From contig JANLQP010000242.1 of assembly GCA_031367895.1 (NCBI GenBank), positions 10,871 through 74,870 of the forward strand: DNA of 64,000 nt, written 5' to 3'. The stretch is from Ga0077555 sp031367895 (GTDB taxonomy: Bacteria > Pseudomonadota > Alphaproteobacteria > Rhizobiales > Hyphomicrobiaceae). The notes beneath the pieces were generated by a model. The model saw nothing but the letters and a program-made list of their open reading frames with translations. It was not told where the DNA came from and searched no databases. The number at the start of each line of letters is the position of its first letter. The stretch's first letter is position 1. Positions 32,280 through 39,826 of this stretch are shown in pieces. The translations under genes and the position numbers were made by a program.

Positions 32280-32870
32280 TCAGAGCGCCTTCATCCAGAA
32301 CTGCATCGGCTTTGCCGACGTCGCGGTCTCGCCGATATCCGGCCACTCGAACGAGCCGACCATCCCGTCCATCTTCCGGAACCCGCGCTTCATCCAGAAC
32401 GCATCGAGCGGTACATGGTCCGCAGGGCGTCGCGGATGATCGTCGGACCGCACAACGCCGCAGAACGTCGCGTGCGTGAAACGGCCAAGGCTTCGCGCAT
32501 GCGCCTCGCGGTGCTCGAAGAAGGCAACGCCGACGCCTTGGCCGCGATAGTCCGGCAGCAACACGGACTCGCCGAAGTAGAAGATGCGCGCCACATCGTA
32601 CCCGCGCGCTTTGAACGGCTCGGCGAACGCATCGGCGCGCCCGATCATCGGCGATGCCGTGGCGGCCCCGACAATTCGTTCGCCGTCGAAGGCGGCCACG
32701 ATCACCGCGCCTTCGCTGGCAGCGAACGTCGTCACATAACCCTGCTCGTAGGCGAGCGTGCCCTCGTAGAGATAGGGCCAGTCGCGGAACACGGTGATGC
32801 GCAGCCGCGCCAGATCCGGCAGCGCCTGGCCGAGTGCGCCAGCCGTCAGCGGCTCGACGCGCAGCGCCAT
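32280..32870 (-). CDS. GNAT family N-acetyltransferase
   Basis: A protein of 196 residues. The acetyl-CoA pyrophosphate loop is present as LPDYRGQGVGVAFFEHREAHAR (motif A, Q/R-x-x-G-x-G/A) after a beta-strand (VARIFYFGESVLL). The C-terminal part (DAFWMKRGFRKMDGMVGSFEW) closes the fold. The substrate is unknown. It sits between the SnoaL-like protein and the nitrilase with 1-base gaps, a conserved-looking trio that may act on one amine- or amide-containing metabolite. Confidence 0.87.
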   Translation of the reverse strand: MALRVEPLTAGALGQALPDLARLRITVFRDWPYLYEGTLAYEQGYVTTFAASEGAVIVAAFDGERIVGAATASPMIGRADAFAEPFKARGYDVARIFYFGESVLLPDYRGQGVGVAFFEHREAHARSLGRFTHATFCGVVRSDDHPRRPADHVPLDAFWMKRGFRKMDGMVGSFEWPDIGETATSAKPMQFWMKAL

Positions 32871-32871
32871 G

Positions 32872-33291
32872 TCACGCCCCTTCGCCTGTGACCTGCATCA
32901 ACCAGTCCGTCAGGTTGTAGTAGGTGGTAACGCGCGTGATGCGGCCATCTTTCACGGCGAAAAACGTGCCCCCGGGCAGCTTGTATGTCTGCCCCTTGGC
33001 CGGCGGCAGGCCTTCGTCGGTCTCGAGATATTTGCCGTTGACGTTGAACTCGGCCGCCGCCCGGCTGCCGTCGGCATTCGCCATGACGACGATGTTCTCG
33101 AGCTTCTCCTCGTAACACCGGCTCATGTGCTGGCAGAACACGGCGAACGCCGCCTTGCCCGGGCGGCGCAAACCCTGGTTGACGTCGTGCACCACGTCAT
33201 CGGCGAGGCACGCCAGCATGCCATCGCCGTCGCCGCGATTGAAGGCCTCGTAATAGCGCTTGATCAGGGTTTCGGTGGCGGCTTGGGACAT
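32872..33291 (-). CDS. Ketosteroid-isomerase-related SnoaL-like protein (TIGR02096 type)
   Basis: A protein of 139 residues. It starts TETLIKRYYEAFNRGDGDGMLACLADDVVHDVNQGLRRPGKAAFAVFCQHMSRCYEEKL and has FNVNGKYLETDEGLPPAKGQTYKLPGGTFFAVKDGRITRVTTYYNLTDW; this closely matches the steroid delta-isomerase-related subfamily. No steroid pathway is evident. First gene of the three-gene operon; it probably binds or isomerises the substrate. Confidence 0.85.
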   Translation of the reverse strand: MSQAATETLIKRYYEAFNRGDGDGMLACLADDVVHDVNQGLRRPGKAAFAVFCQHMSRCYEEKLENIVVMANADGSRAAAEFNVNGKYLETDEGLPPAKGQTYKLPGGTFFAVKDGRITRVTTYYNLTDWLMQVTGEGA

Positions 33292-33665
33292 GAGGCCTCA
33301 CTCGCTCTCGGGATCGGTCGTATCCGGCCCTGCGAGGTGACACAGGACGGGGCGGAAGAAAAGCGGGAAATGCGCCGGCTCCGTGCGCCGATGGCCGAGC
33401 GCCCTGCCGTGCCATCCCACCCCGAGCCATCCTCCGTGACGGCGCCAGTGACGCCCGAGCACTCTCGTCCGGCCCAAGGTTCGGTGTAGCCTCAGCAGCG
33501 GACAATCGAGGCGGTAGAGGACAAAATGAGAGTGGGACATAAGGGTGCATCACAAGGACGGTGCGGATTACCTTGCCGAACATCGGTTCACTGGTACCTT
33601 ATCGGAAATAGACAACTAGGGTATGGTGCTGAAGACTGGACACGTGCCTTCAAGGGAGAGAGCTG
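33292..33665. other. Divergent intergenic region between the SnoaL-like and DUF1326 genes
   Basis: No gene is supported in these 374 bases. The minus-strand frames are basic, low-complexity shadows. A TATGGT (-10-like) near 33622 could serve the DUF1326 gene, whose AGGGAGAG ribosome-binding site is at about 33653-33660. No repeat was found. Confidence 0.3.
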
Positions 33666-34307
33666 ATGACGCCTTGGGAAATCCGTACAATCGAGTTGGC
33701 AAACTGCAACTGCGCGTACGGCTGCCCGTGCCAGTTCAACGCCTATCCGACCTATGGTAACTGCGAGGCCGTCGTCTGCAATGAGATCACCGAGGGCCAT
33801 TACGGCGACGTCAAGCTCGATGGTTTGCGTTTTGGCGGCGTATTTCAGTGGCCCAAAGCCATCCACGAGGGGAACGGCAAGGCGCAGCCTTTCGTCGACG
33901 AGCGGGCCAACCCGGCTCAGCGCGACGCGATCCTCAAGATCATGTCGGGGCAGGATACCGATCCGTTTGCGACAGTCTTCGCGGTCTTCGCTTCGACATT
34001 GACCGAGGTTTATGACCCGATCTTCTCGAAGATCGATTTCGACGTCGATGTCGACGCGCGCAGGGGGCGGTTCGTTGTACCGGGCGTTGCCGAATGCCGC
34101 GGCGAGCCGATCAAGAATCCTGTCACGGGCACCGAGCATCGTGTTCGCATCGATATCCCGCATGGGTTCGAGTACGAGGTTGCCGAGATGGGCAGTGGAA
34201 CCGCGACCACACAGGGCAAGATCCAGCTCAATCTCAAGGACAGCTACGGCCAGTTCGCCCGCCTGCATCTCAACAACCACGGCGTCGTCAAGAGCCGCAA
34301 GATTTAA
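33666..34307 (+). CDS. DUF1326 domain-containing protein
   Basis: A protein of 213 residues starting WEIRTIELANCNCAYGCPCQFNAYPTYGNCEAVVC. The N-terminal cysteine cluster (C14, C16, C20, C22 and others) is typical of DUF1326 and could bind metal. Members are encoded beside DUF2182 membrane proteins, as here, 6 bases from the next start. The function is unknown; a metal-handling role is an inference from the Cys cluster. Confidence 0.87.
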   Translation: MTPWEIRTIELANCNCAYGCPCQFNAYPTYGNCEAVVCNEITEGHYGDVKLDGLRFGGVFQWPKAIHEGNGKAQPFVDERANPAQRDAILKIMSGQDTDPFATVFAVFASTLTEVYDPIFSKIDFDVDVDARRGRFVVPGVAECRGEPIKNPVTGTEHRVRIDIPHGFEYEVAEMGSGTATTQGKIQLNLKDSYGQFARLHLNNHGVVKSRKI

Positions 34308-34313
34308 CCCGCC

Positions 34314-35138
34314 GTGACTGGAGAAACGACGGCCGTCGAGTCGGTCCTTAGGCGTGAGCGTCTCGTTGTGTTGGCGGGATTGCTGCTCATCACGGTGTTG
34401 GCATGGGGTTGGATCCTGATCGGGTCCGGCACCGGCATGAGCGCGTTTCATATGACGACGTGGCGGTTTCCACCCCCGCTTCACGACGGTCTGGTTGAGA
34501 ACTGGTCGATCGGTTATGCGGTCGTGATGTTCTTCATGTGGTGGATCATGATGATCGCCATGATGACACCGAGCGCCGCTCCGTTGGTTTTGCTCTACGC
34601 CCGTGCGTACCGTCATGAGCAACGGCAGGGAAAGCTCCCAACCGGCGTCGTGCCGACGTTCGTCTTCGTGCTTGGCTATCTCCTATCATGGGGATGCTTC
34701 AGTTTGGTCGCGACAGGACTCCAGTGGGGGCTGGAGCGAGCCGGCCTCCTGCATCAGATGATGATGTGGAGCATCAGCCCGCTATTCACAGCAGCGCTGC
34801 TGATTGCCGCCGGCCTGTATCAAATCACACCTTTAAAAAGCGTCTGCCTGGAGCACTGCCGCTCGCCGGTGCAGTACCTCGCGCAGCATTTCAAGCCCGG
34901 CGCCCTAGGTGCAATACGCCTCGGGTGGAAGCACGGTCTCTATTGTCTGGGCTGTTGCTGGTTTTTGATGGCACTGCTGTTTGCCGGTGGCATCATGAAC
35001 CTCCTGTGGATTGCCGGCCTCGCAACCTACGTCTTGGTCGAGAAGGTTGCCCCGAAAGGCCAATTGATCGCTCGCTTCGCAGGCGTTGCGATGGTTCTCG
35101 TTGGGCTATGGGTGGCAGCTTGGAGTTACGTCGCGTGA
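34314..35138 (+). CDS. DUF2182 metal-binding integral membrane protein
   Basis: A protein of 274 residues starting with GTG. Six or more TM segments; motifs typical of DUF2182 are WWIMMIAMMTPSAAPLVLLYARAYR, TPLKSVCLEHCRSP, and GWKHGLYCLGCCWFLMALLFAGGIMNLLW. The Cys, Met and His residues in the membrane suggest metal (copper-like) handling. It is coupled to the DUF1326 gene. No ribosome-binding site stronger than a weak purine run was seen. Confidence 0.87.
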   Translation: MTGETTAVESVLRRERLVVLAGLLLITVLAWGWILIGSGTGMSAFHMTTWRFPPPLHDGLVENWSIGYAVVMFFMWWIMMIAMMTPSAAPLVLLYARAYRHEQRQGKLPTGVVPTFVFVLGYLLSWGCFSLVATGLQWGLERAGLLHQMMMWSISPLFTAALLIAAGLYQITPLKSVCLEHCRSPVQYLAQHFKPGALGAIRLGWKHGLYCLGCCWFLMALLFAGGIMNLLWIAGLATYVLVEKVAPKGQLIARFAGVAMVLVGLWVAAWSYVA

Positions 35139-35431
35139 TTGACACTTGAGCATAAGCCGCAGCATGTTCGCTCTGCTCCAAACCGGAAGTATCAGAGCCA
35201 TCAGTGATCCGACGGCGTTCTGTTCTCCTCTGGTGCTACGGCTCATCTGCACGTATCAGCGGCTCTTGCCACCCATTTCAGCAGCACCTCGCTGACCGGA
35301 CAAGCTCACAGCGAGCCTATACCGATCGGGTGCCACGTTTCATTGTGCACCCGATCGCGCACCCCGGTGTTGTACCATGCGGTCAAACCCGCATAAGCTG
35401 CACAGATCTCCCAGCCCCGAAAGGACACCTG
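35139..35431. other. Intergenic region before the monooxygenase gene
   Basis: No gene is supported in these 293 bases. I looked for a tRNA-Sec gene (about 95 bases, UCA anticodon, long variable arm) because selB is near, and found none by eye. The AAAGGAC box near 35420 belongs to the next gene. Confidence 0.35.
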
Positions 35432-35737
35432 ATGATCCACGTGCTCGCCATCATCACCGCCAAACCCGGAAAGCGCGCCGACGTTCTCGCAGCCTTCCGC
35501 GCCAACATGCCGGCCGTGCACGCCGAAAAGGGCTGCATCGAGTACGGTCCCGTCGTCGACGCGGAAGGGTTCAAGATCGCGACGGCCATGGGCCCCGACA
35601 CCTTCGTCGTCATCGAGAAATGGGCGACCGCCGATGATCTCAAGGCGCACGGCGCTGCCCCGCACATGGCCGCCTACGCCGCCAAAGTGAAGGAACTGCT
35701 CGCCACCCGCATCATCCATGTGATGCAGAACGCCTGA
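35432..35737 (+). CDS. Antibiotic biosynthesis monooxygenase (ABM) family, putative quinol monooxygenase
   Basis: A protein of 101 residues, a dimeric ferredoxin-like fold. It starts MIHVLAIITAKPGKRADVLAAFRANMPAVHAEKGCIEYGPVVDAE, the ABM pattern seen in YgiN-type proteins, ends with HMAAYAAKVKELL. Cofactor-free oxidation of quinols or aromatics has been shown for some members. An AAAGGAC box precedes the ATG. It is 150 bases upstream of selB on the same strand and could share its transcript. Confidence 0.82.
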   Translation: MIHVLAIITAKPGKRADVLAAFRANMPAVHAEKGCIEYGPVVDAEGFKIATAMGPDTFVVIEKWATADDLKAHGAAPHMAAYAAKVKELLATRIIHVMQNA

Positions 35738-35887
35738 TCCGGCGAGGTACGAGATCGCCGGTCCCCGGCTGAGAGTGTGCGCTGGCTCGATGCCGGGGAG
35801 CCCATGCGCCCCCGAGCCCCGCGCAAACTGCGACGACACCGGCCCCGTACACCGGTTTCAATCCTACGAATTCAGGCGGGGAACGAC

Positions 35888-37819
35888 TTGATCATAGGTA
35901 CCGCTGGACATATCGACCACGGCAAGACGCTGCTCGTGAAGGCGCTCACGGGCGTCGATACCGATCGCTTGAAGGAGGAGAAAGCCCGCGGCATCACGAT
36001 CGAACTCGGCTTCGCCTACGTCCCGCTCGCGAACGGCGAGGTGCTGGGCTTCGTCGATGTGCCGGGCCATGAGCGTTTCGTGCACACGATGCTCGCTGGC
36101 GCCGCGAGCGTCGATTTCGTGGTGCTGGTGGTCGCCGCTGACGACGGCGTCATGCCGCAAACGCGCGAGCACGTCCAGATCCTCGATCTACTGGGCATCC
36201 GGGAGGGCGTCGTCGCGCTCAATAAGATCGACCTCGTCGATGCCGACCGTCGGGCGGCGGTCGAGGCGCAGATCCGCACCGTGTTGGCGGGCACGCCGCT
36301 TGCCGACATCGACATCCTCCCGGTCTCGGCCGCCACCGGCGCCGGTATCGCCGCCCTCAAGACACGCCTCGCGGACGAGGCGGAGAGCCGACCCGAGCGC
36401 GCCGCGCGCGGTGCCTTTCGCATGGCCGTCGACCGTTCGTTCTCGGTGCAGGGCACGGGGACTGTCGTCACCGGCGCCGTGCAGTCCGGCCGGATCGCCG
36501 CCGGTGACAAGGTTATCGCATTACCGCAGGGTCTCGAACTCCGTGTTCGCACCTTGCACGCGCAAGGACGAGCGCGCGAGCGCGGCCAGGCCGGCGAACG
36601 CTGCGCGCTCAATCTGGCAGGTGTCGAACGGCAGGCGCTCCAGCGCGGCCATTGGCTCGTCGATCCCGCGCATACGGCAATGACGAATCGCTTCGACGCC
36701 GAGTTGCGCCTGCTGCCGAGCGAGACGCGAGCACTGCGCACTTGGAACCCGGCGCATCTGCACGTCGGCACCAGCGCCGTGCTCGCCCGTGTCGTCCTGC
36801 TCGAAGACGACAAGCTCGCCCCCGGTGCGCAAGCTCTCGTCCAGGTCGTCGCCGACGCCCCGCTACCGCTGCGCGTCGGCGACCGTTTCGTGCTGCGCGA
36901 CGCCGCCGCCGAACGCACGATCGGTGGCGGCCGCGTCATCGATCCACGCGCGCCACAAAGGAAACGCCGCACGCCCGAGCGCCGCGCGATGCTGGAAGCG
37001 CTCCGCGTCACGGAGCCGCTCGATGCGCTGGAGCGTCTCTTGGAATTGCCGCCGGGCTTCGTCGACGTGTCGGCGTTCGCGGTCGATCGCGGCTTGCACG
37101 CCGATGAGATGGCAGCGATCGTCGCGTTGCTGAGCCCGCTCACCGTGGATGTCGAAGGCCGGTCCACGATCGCTGCTGAGTCGACAGTCACGATGCTTGT
37201 CGCCGCCGTCACGCCGCTCCTGACGGCACACCATGCGGCGCATCCGGAGATGCCAGGCATGCCGCCAGAAGCATTGCGCCTCAAGCTGCAACCGCGTCTA
37301 CCAAAGCCCGCGTTCGCCGCGGTGCTGGCGTTCCTCGCAGCACGTGGCACGATCGTATTGCAGGCGGGTACGGTGCGCCTCCCCTCGCATTCGTCGAGCT
37401 TGGGAAGTGCTGATCAGAAGCTCTGGGATCGGATCGCCAAGTTGATCGAAGAGAATCGTTTCCGGCCGCCGCAGGTGCGCGAGATGTCGGACATGCTCGG
37501 CCAGCCGGTCGCCAGCATCCGCAAGCTTTGCAAGACCATGGCTCGCATCGGCACGCTGGTCGAAGTTGCCACCGATCGTTTTTTCTACAAGACCACGCTG
37601 TCGGAGCTCGGCCAGATCGCCGCGGCGCTTTCCGCCGAGAACCCCGACGGAACCTTCACCGCTGCCGCGTTCAAGGACCGCGTCGGTTGTGGCCGTAACG
37701 TCGGAATCCAGTTACTCGAGCATTTCGATCGGCGCGGCCTCACGGCCCGTCGCGGCGACGTCCGCAGCGTCGTAAAACCGGCAACCGACGTTTTCGGGCA
37801 GGCTCTCCCCCGGCGGTGA
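35888..37819 (+). CDS. selB: Selenocysteine-specific translation elongation factor SelB
   Basis: A protein of 643 residues starting with TTG at 35888 (GGGGA box in front), because the family begins exactly at MIIGTAGHIDHGKT. GTPase motifs: GHIDHGKT, GITIELGFA (switch I), DVPGHERFV, NKIDLVD. Domains 2-3 follow, and four winged-helix modules at the C-terminus bind the SECIS hairpin (LWDRIAKLIEENRFRPPQVREMSDMLG ... FKDRVGCGRNVGIQLLEHFDRRGLTARRGDVRSV). It delivers Sec-tRNA to UGA. selA, selC (tRNA-Sec) and selD are not in the window. This strongly supports recoding in the gene at 24280-25230. Confidence 0.95.
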   Translation: MIIGTAGHIDHGKTLLVKALTGVDTDRLKEEKARGITIELGFAYVPLANGEVLGFVDVPGHERFVHTMLAGAASVDFVVLVVAADDGVMPQTREHVQILDLLGIREGVVALNKIDLVDADRRAAVEAQIRTVLAGTPLADIDILPVSAATGAGIAALKTRLADEAESRPERAARGAFRMAVDRSFSVQGTGTVVTGAVQSGRIAAGDKVIALPQGLELRVRTLHAQGRARERGQAGERCALNLAGVERQALQRGHWLVDPAHTAMTNRFDAELRLLPSETRALRTWNPAHLHVGTSAVLARVVLLEDDKLAPGAQALVQVVADAPLPLRVGDRFVLRDAAAERTIGGGRVIDPRAPQRKRRTPERRAMLEALRVTEPLDALERLLELPPGFVDVSAFAVDRGLHADEMAAIVALLSPLTVDVEGRSTIAAESTVTMLVAAVTPLLTAHHAAHPEMPGMPPEALRLKLQPRLPKPAFAAVLAFLAARGTIVLQAGTVRLPSHSSSLGSADQKLWDRIAKLIEENRFRPPQVREMSDMLGQPVASIRKLCKTMARIGTLVEVATDRFFYKTTLSELGQIAAALSAENPDGTFTAAAFKDRVGCGRNVGIQLLEHFDRRGLTARRGDVRSVVKPATDVFGQALPRR

Positions 37820-37870
37820 TGCCGGCCTGTTCTTCAATCGCCGCCTAGCCGGCACCGACCACGTCGCTGG

Positions 37871-38518
37871 TCAAACGCCCGGCTCGGCTCTCCGTTGAGC
37901 TCTGCCGTCATTCACATACACTGACCGCTTCACTCTGTAGAAAACGGAGAAGACGGAGAAGACAGAGAAGACGGAGAAGACGGAAACACTACCGCCCGAA
38001 AGAAGTACACGTTCTGGGCGCGCGTCACCCACAACGAGCTTCCATTCCCTTACTGTCTTACCGACCCTGGCGACGTGAAGCCGGCAGTCGGGAGAGCACG
38101 CTTGCAATACGTATTCAATCAGGTTGTCGTCATCGTCGAACTCGATCATGCCAGAGCCGACATAAAGCAGCCGCCCGTCTCCGACGTCTTCGACTGATAC
38201 CGGAAAACCGCTCTTCCCCTCGCCGAACACCGTGACGCCCCGACCGCCTGATTGAACTCGGGCATCTGGATATGCTGCGGCAACAGCGCGTGCCACCTTT
38301 TCCACGATGCGTGGGTGTGCCGTCTCCGTCGCGCTTTCGACAAGCGACAGACGGCCGACGGCAAATCCGCCCTTGTTGTTCCTCAAAGCAGCCTCCCAAG
38401 ACGAAGTACTGTAATAACCAGATCGCCGCATGCAACAAACGCGGCAAGCCATATCATTTATGCATAAAAGATCCCGACGGGCAAGCAACACAAAGTTCAC
38501 TGAATTATTCAGGCACAC
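37871..38518 (-). CDS. Hypothetical protein with a repeat-encoded C-terminal tail
   Basis: Open frame of 215 codons, not recognised. The middle (VESATETAHPRIVEKVARAVAAAYPDARVQSGGRGVTVFGEGKSGFPVSVEDVGDGRLLYVGSGMIEFDDDDNLIEYVLQ) looks like a real globular domain. The start is uncertain: ATG at 38518 or 38431, or GTG near 38357. The C-terminal stretch VSVFSVFSVFSVFSVFYR is encoded by a 9-bp tandem repeat and appears to be an expansion read as protein. It lies between selB and the polysaccharide locus. Confidence 0.5.
   Translation of the reverse strand: MCLNNSVNFVLLARRDLLCINDMACRVCCMRRSGYYSTSSWEAALRNNKGGFAVGRLSLVESATETAHPRIVEKVARAVAAAYPDARVQSGGRGVTVFGEGKSGFPVSVEDVGDGRLLYVGSGMIEFDDDDNLIEYVLQACSPDCRLHVARVGKTVREWKLVVGDARPERVLLSGGSVSVFSVFSVFSVFSVFYRVKRSVYVNDGRAQRRAEPGV
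37946..37981. repeat. Four tandem copies of a 9-bp unit
   Basis: The unit is GGAGAAGAC (one copy has A in place of the first G), repeated without spacers. It lies within the 3' part of the hypothetical gene and adds three residues per unit, so copy-number change would not shift the frame. A simple-sequence repeat prone to slippage; not a CRISPR (no spacers). Confidence 0.75.
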
Positions 38519-38557
38519 TTCGACATGCTAAGATTGCCTGTTCTGGTTGCCGAAACC

Positions 38558-39826
38558 TCATGTCACCTGCAAACTCTGAATCAGCCGCGTCCAACGCTCA
38601 ATCACCAACGGCTTGTCGTACGCCTGTTCGAACGCGCGACGTGCATTGTCTCCGAGTGCCCGCGTTCGCACACCATCGCTGGCAAGGGCCGCAACAGCAT
38701 CTGCCAGTGTCCGCCCGTCACCGGCGGCTACCGTGAGACCACAATCGGCGCGCACCAGCAGGCGCGCCACTTCGCCGTCGGCGTCACCGATGAAGATTGT
38801 TGCGCGCCCGGCCGCCATGATGCCGTAAATCTTGCTCGGCACGATCAACCCTTCGAGTTCCGGCCGCAGCGATACGAGATGGACATCCGCCGCCGAGAGA
38901 CTGTCAGCGAGCGCTTCCTTAGGCTGATAAGGCCGAAACACGACGGATCGCAGGCCACCTTTTTCGGCTCTCGCCTGAAGCGCCTGCATCTGATTGCCGC
39001 CACCGACGAACAGCCATACGATGCGCGGGCAACGCGTTGCATCGTCCGGCCCTGCAACAGCCGGAGACATAGTACGCTCTTCCGTCACGGCGATGGCGCC
39101 AAGCATTGCTTCGATCTCGTGTGCGCGCCCGAGATTGCCCGAATACGCGACGACGAAATCGTCGGGTCCTGCAAGTCCTGAACGAAATACATTGGTTGGA
39201 TGTGCACGCGCCGTCACCAGTGTGCCATCCGCCCAATTCGGAATGACGCTGATGCGTGCGCGCGCAACACCCAGCGCCACCAACCGCTCCGCCATGCGCT
39301 CCCCGAGCGTTATGTTCATGGTTGCGCACTTCAGCGACTGGTCGCGCAGCCTCCGCAGTGCGGCAAGCGCAAGCGTACCGAGCCGACCGCGTCCAATGCC
39401 GACGGCTTCGGCCACCTCGGGAAAAATGTCCTGCAGCCAGTTGATCAGCACCGCACCGCGCAGCCTTGCGACCGGTGCCACGATCACAGACAGCATCGGC
39501 GGGTCGGTCTTCGCAACGATTACGTCACCGGCGCCCGCCAAACGCCAGATCGCCAGCGTCGCAGTCAGGTAGAAGGACAGATAATCACACGCCCGCCCCA
39601 GGAGCCGGGCGCGTCCAAACCGCGAGGTCCACACCCGCCGTACATCGACGCCGGCAACCCGCTCACGCGCCGGCAGACGGTCACCCGGCGCGTCGTATCG
39701 CTGCTGCGACGTGATCACATGCACGGCGTAGCCAGCTTCCGCCAACGCAAACGCTGGACCCGACAGCATCTGGCTCGTCGCCGAATGGTCGGGATGGAAG
39801 TAGCGGTTGACGAAGATCAACTTCAA
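38558..39826 (-). CDS. Glycosyltransferase family 4 (WcaI-like)
   Basis: A protein of 422 residues, GT-B fold. The N-terminus LIFVNRYFHPDHSATSQMLSGPAFALAEAGYAVHVITSQ and the C-terminal donor-binding part (RPYQPKEALADSLSAADVHLVSLRPELEGLIVPSKIYGIMAAGR) are typical. It starts at 39826, overlapping the carbamoyltransferase stop by 4 bases. Last gene of the polysaccharide cluster. Confidence 0.9.
   Translation of the reverse strand: MKLIFVNRYFHPDHSATSQMLSGPAFALAEAGYAVHVITSQQRYDAPGDRLPARERVAGVDVRRVWTSRFGRARLLGRACDYLSFYLTATLAIWRLAGAGDVIVAKTDPPMLSVIVAPVARLRGAVLINWLQDIFPEVAEAVGIGRGRLGTLALAALRRLRDQSLKCATMNITLGERMAERLVALGVARARISVIPNWADGTLVTARAHPTNVFRSGLAGPDDFVVAYSGNLGRAHEIEAMLGAIAVTEERTMSPAVAGPDDATRCPRIVWLFVGGGNQMQALQARAEKGGLRSVVFRPYQPKEALADSLSAADVHLVSLRPELEGLIVPSKIYGIMAAGRATIFIGDADGEVARLLVRADCGLTVAAGDGRTLADAVAALASDGVRTRALGDNARRAFEQAYDKPLVIERWTRLIQSLQVT

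Noticed and set aside
37820..37870. tRNA-Sec gene next to selB
   Set aside because: No 90-95 base cloverleaf with UCA anticodon could be traced here or in 35139-35431.
37946..37981. CRISPR-like repeats
   Set aside because: Nine-base units are contiguous with no spacers; simple tandem repeat.
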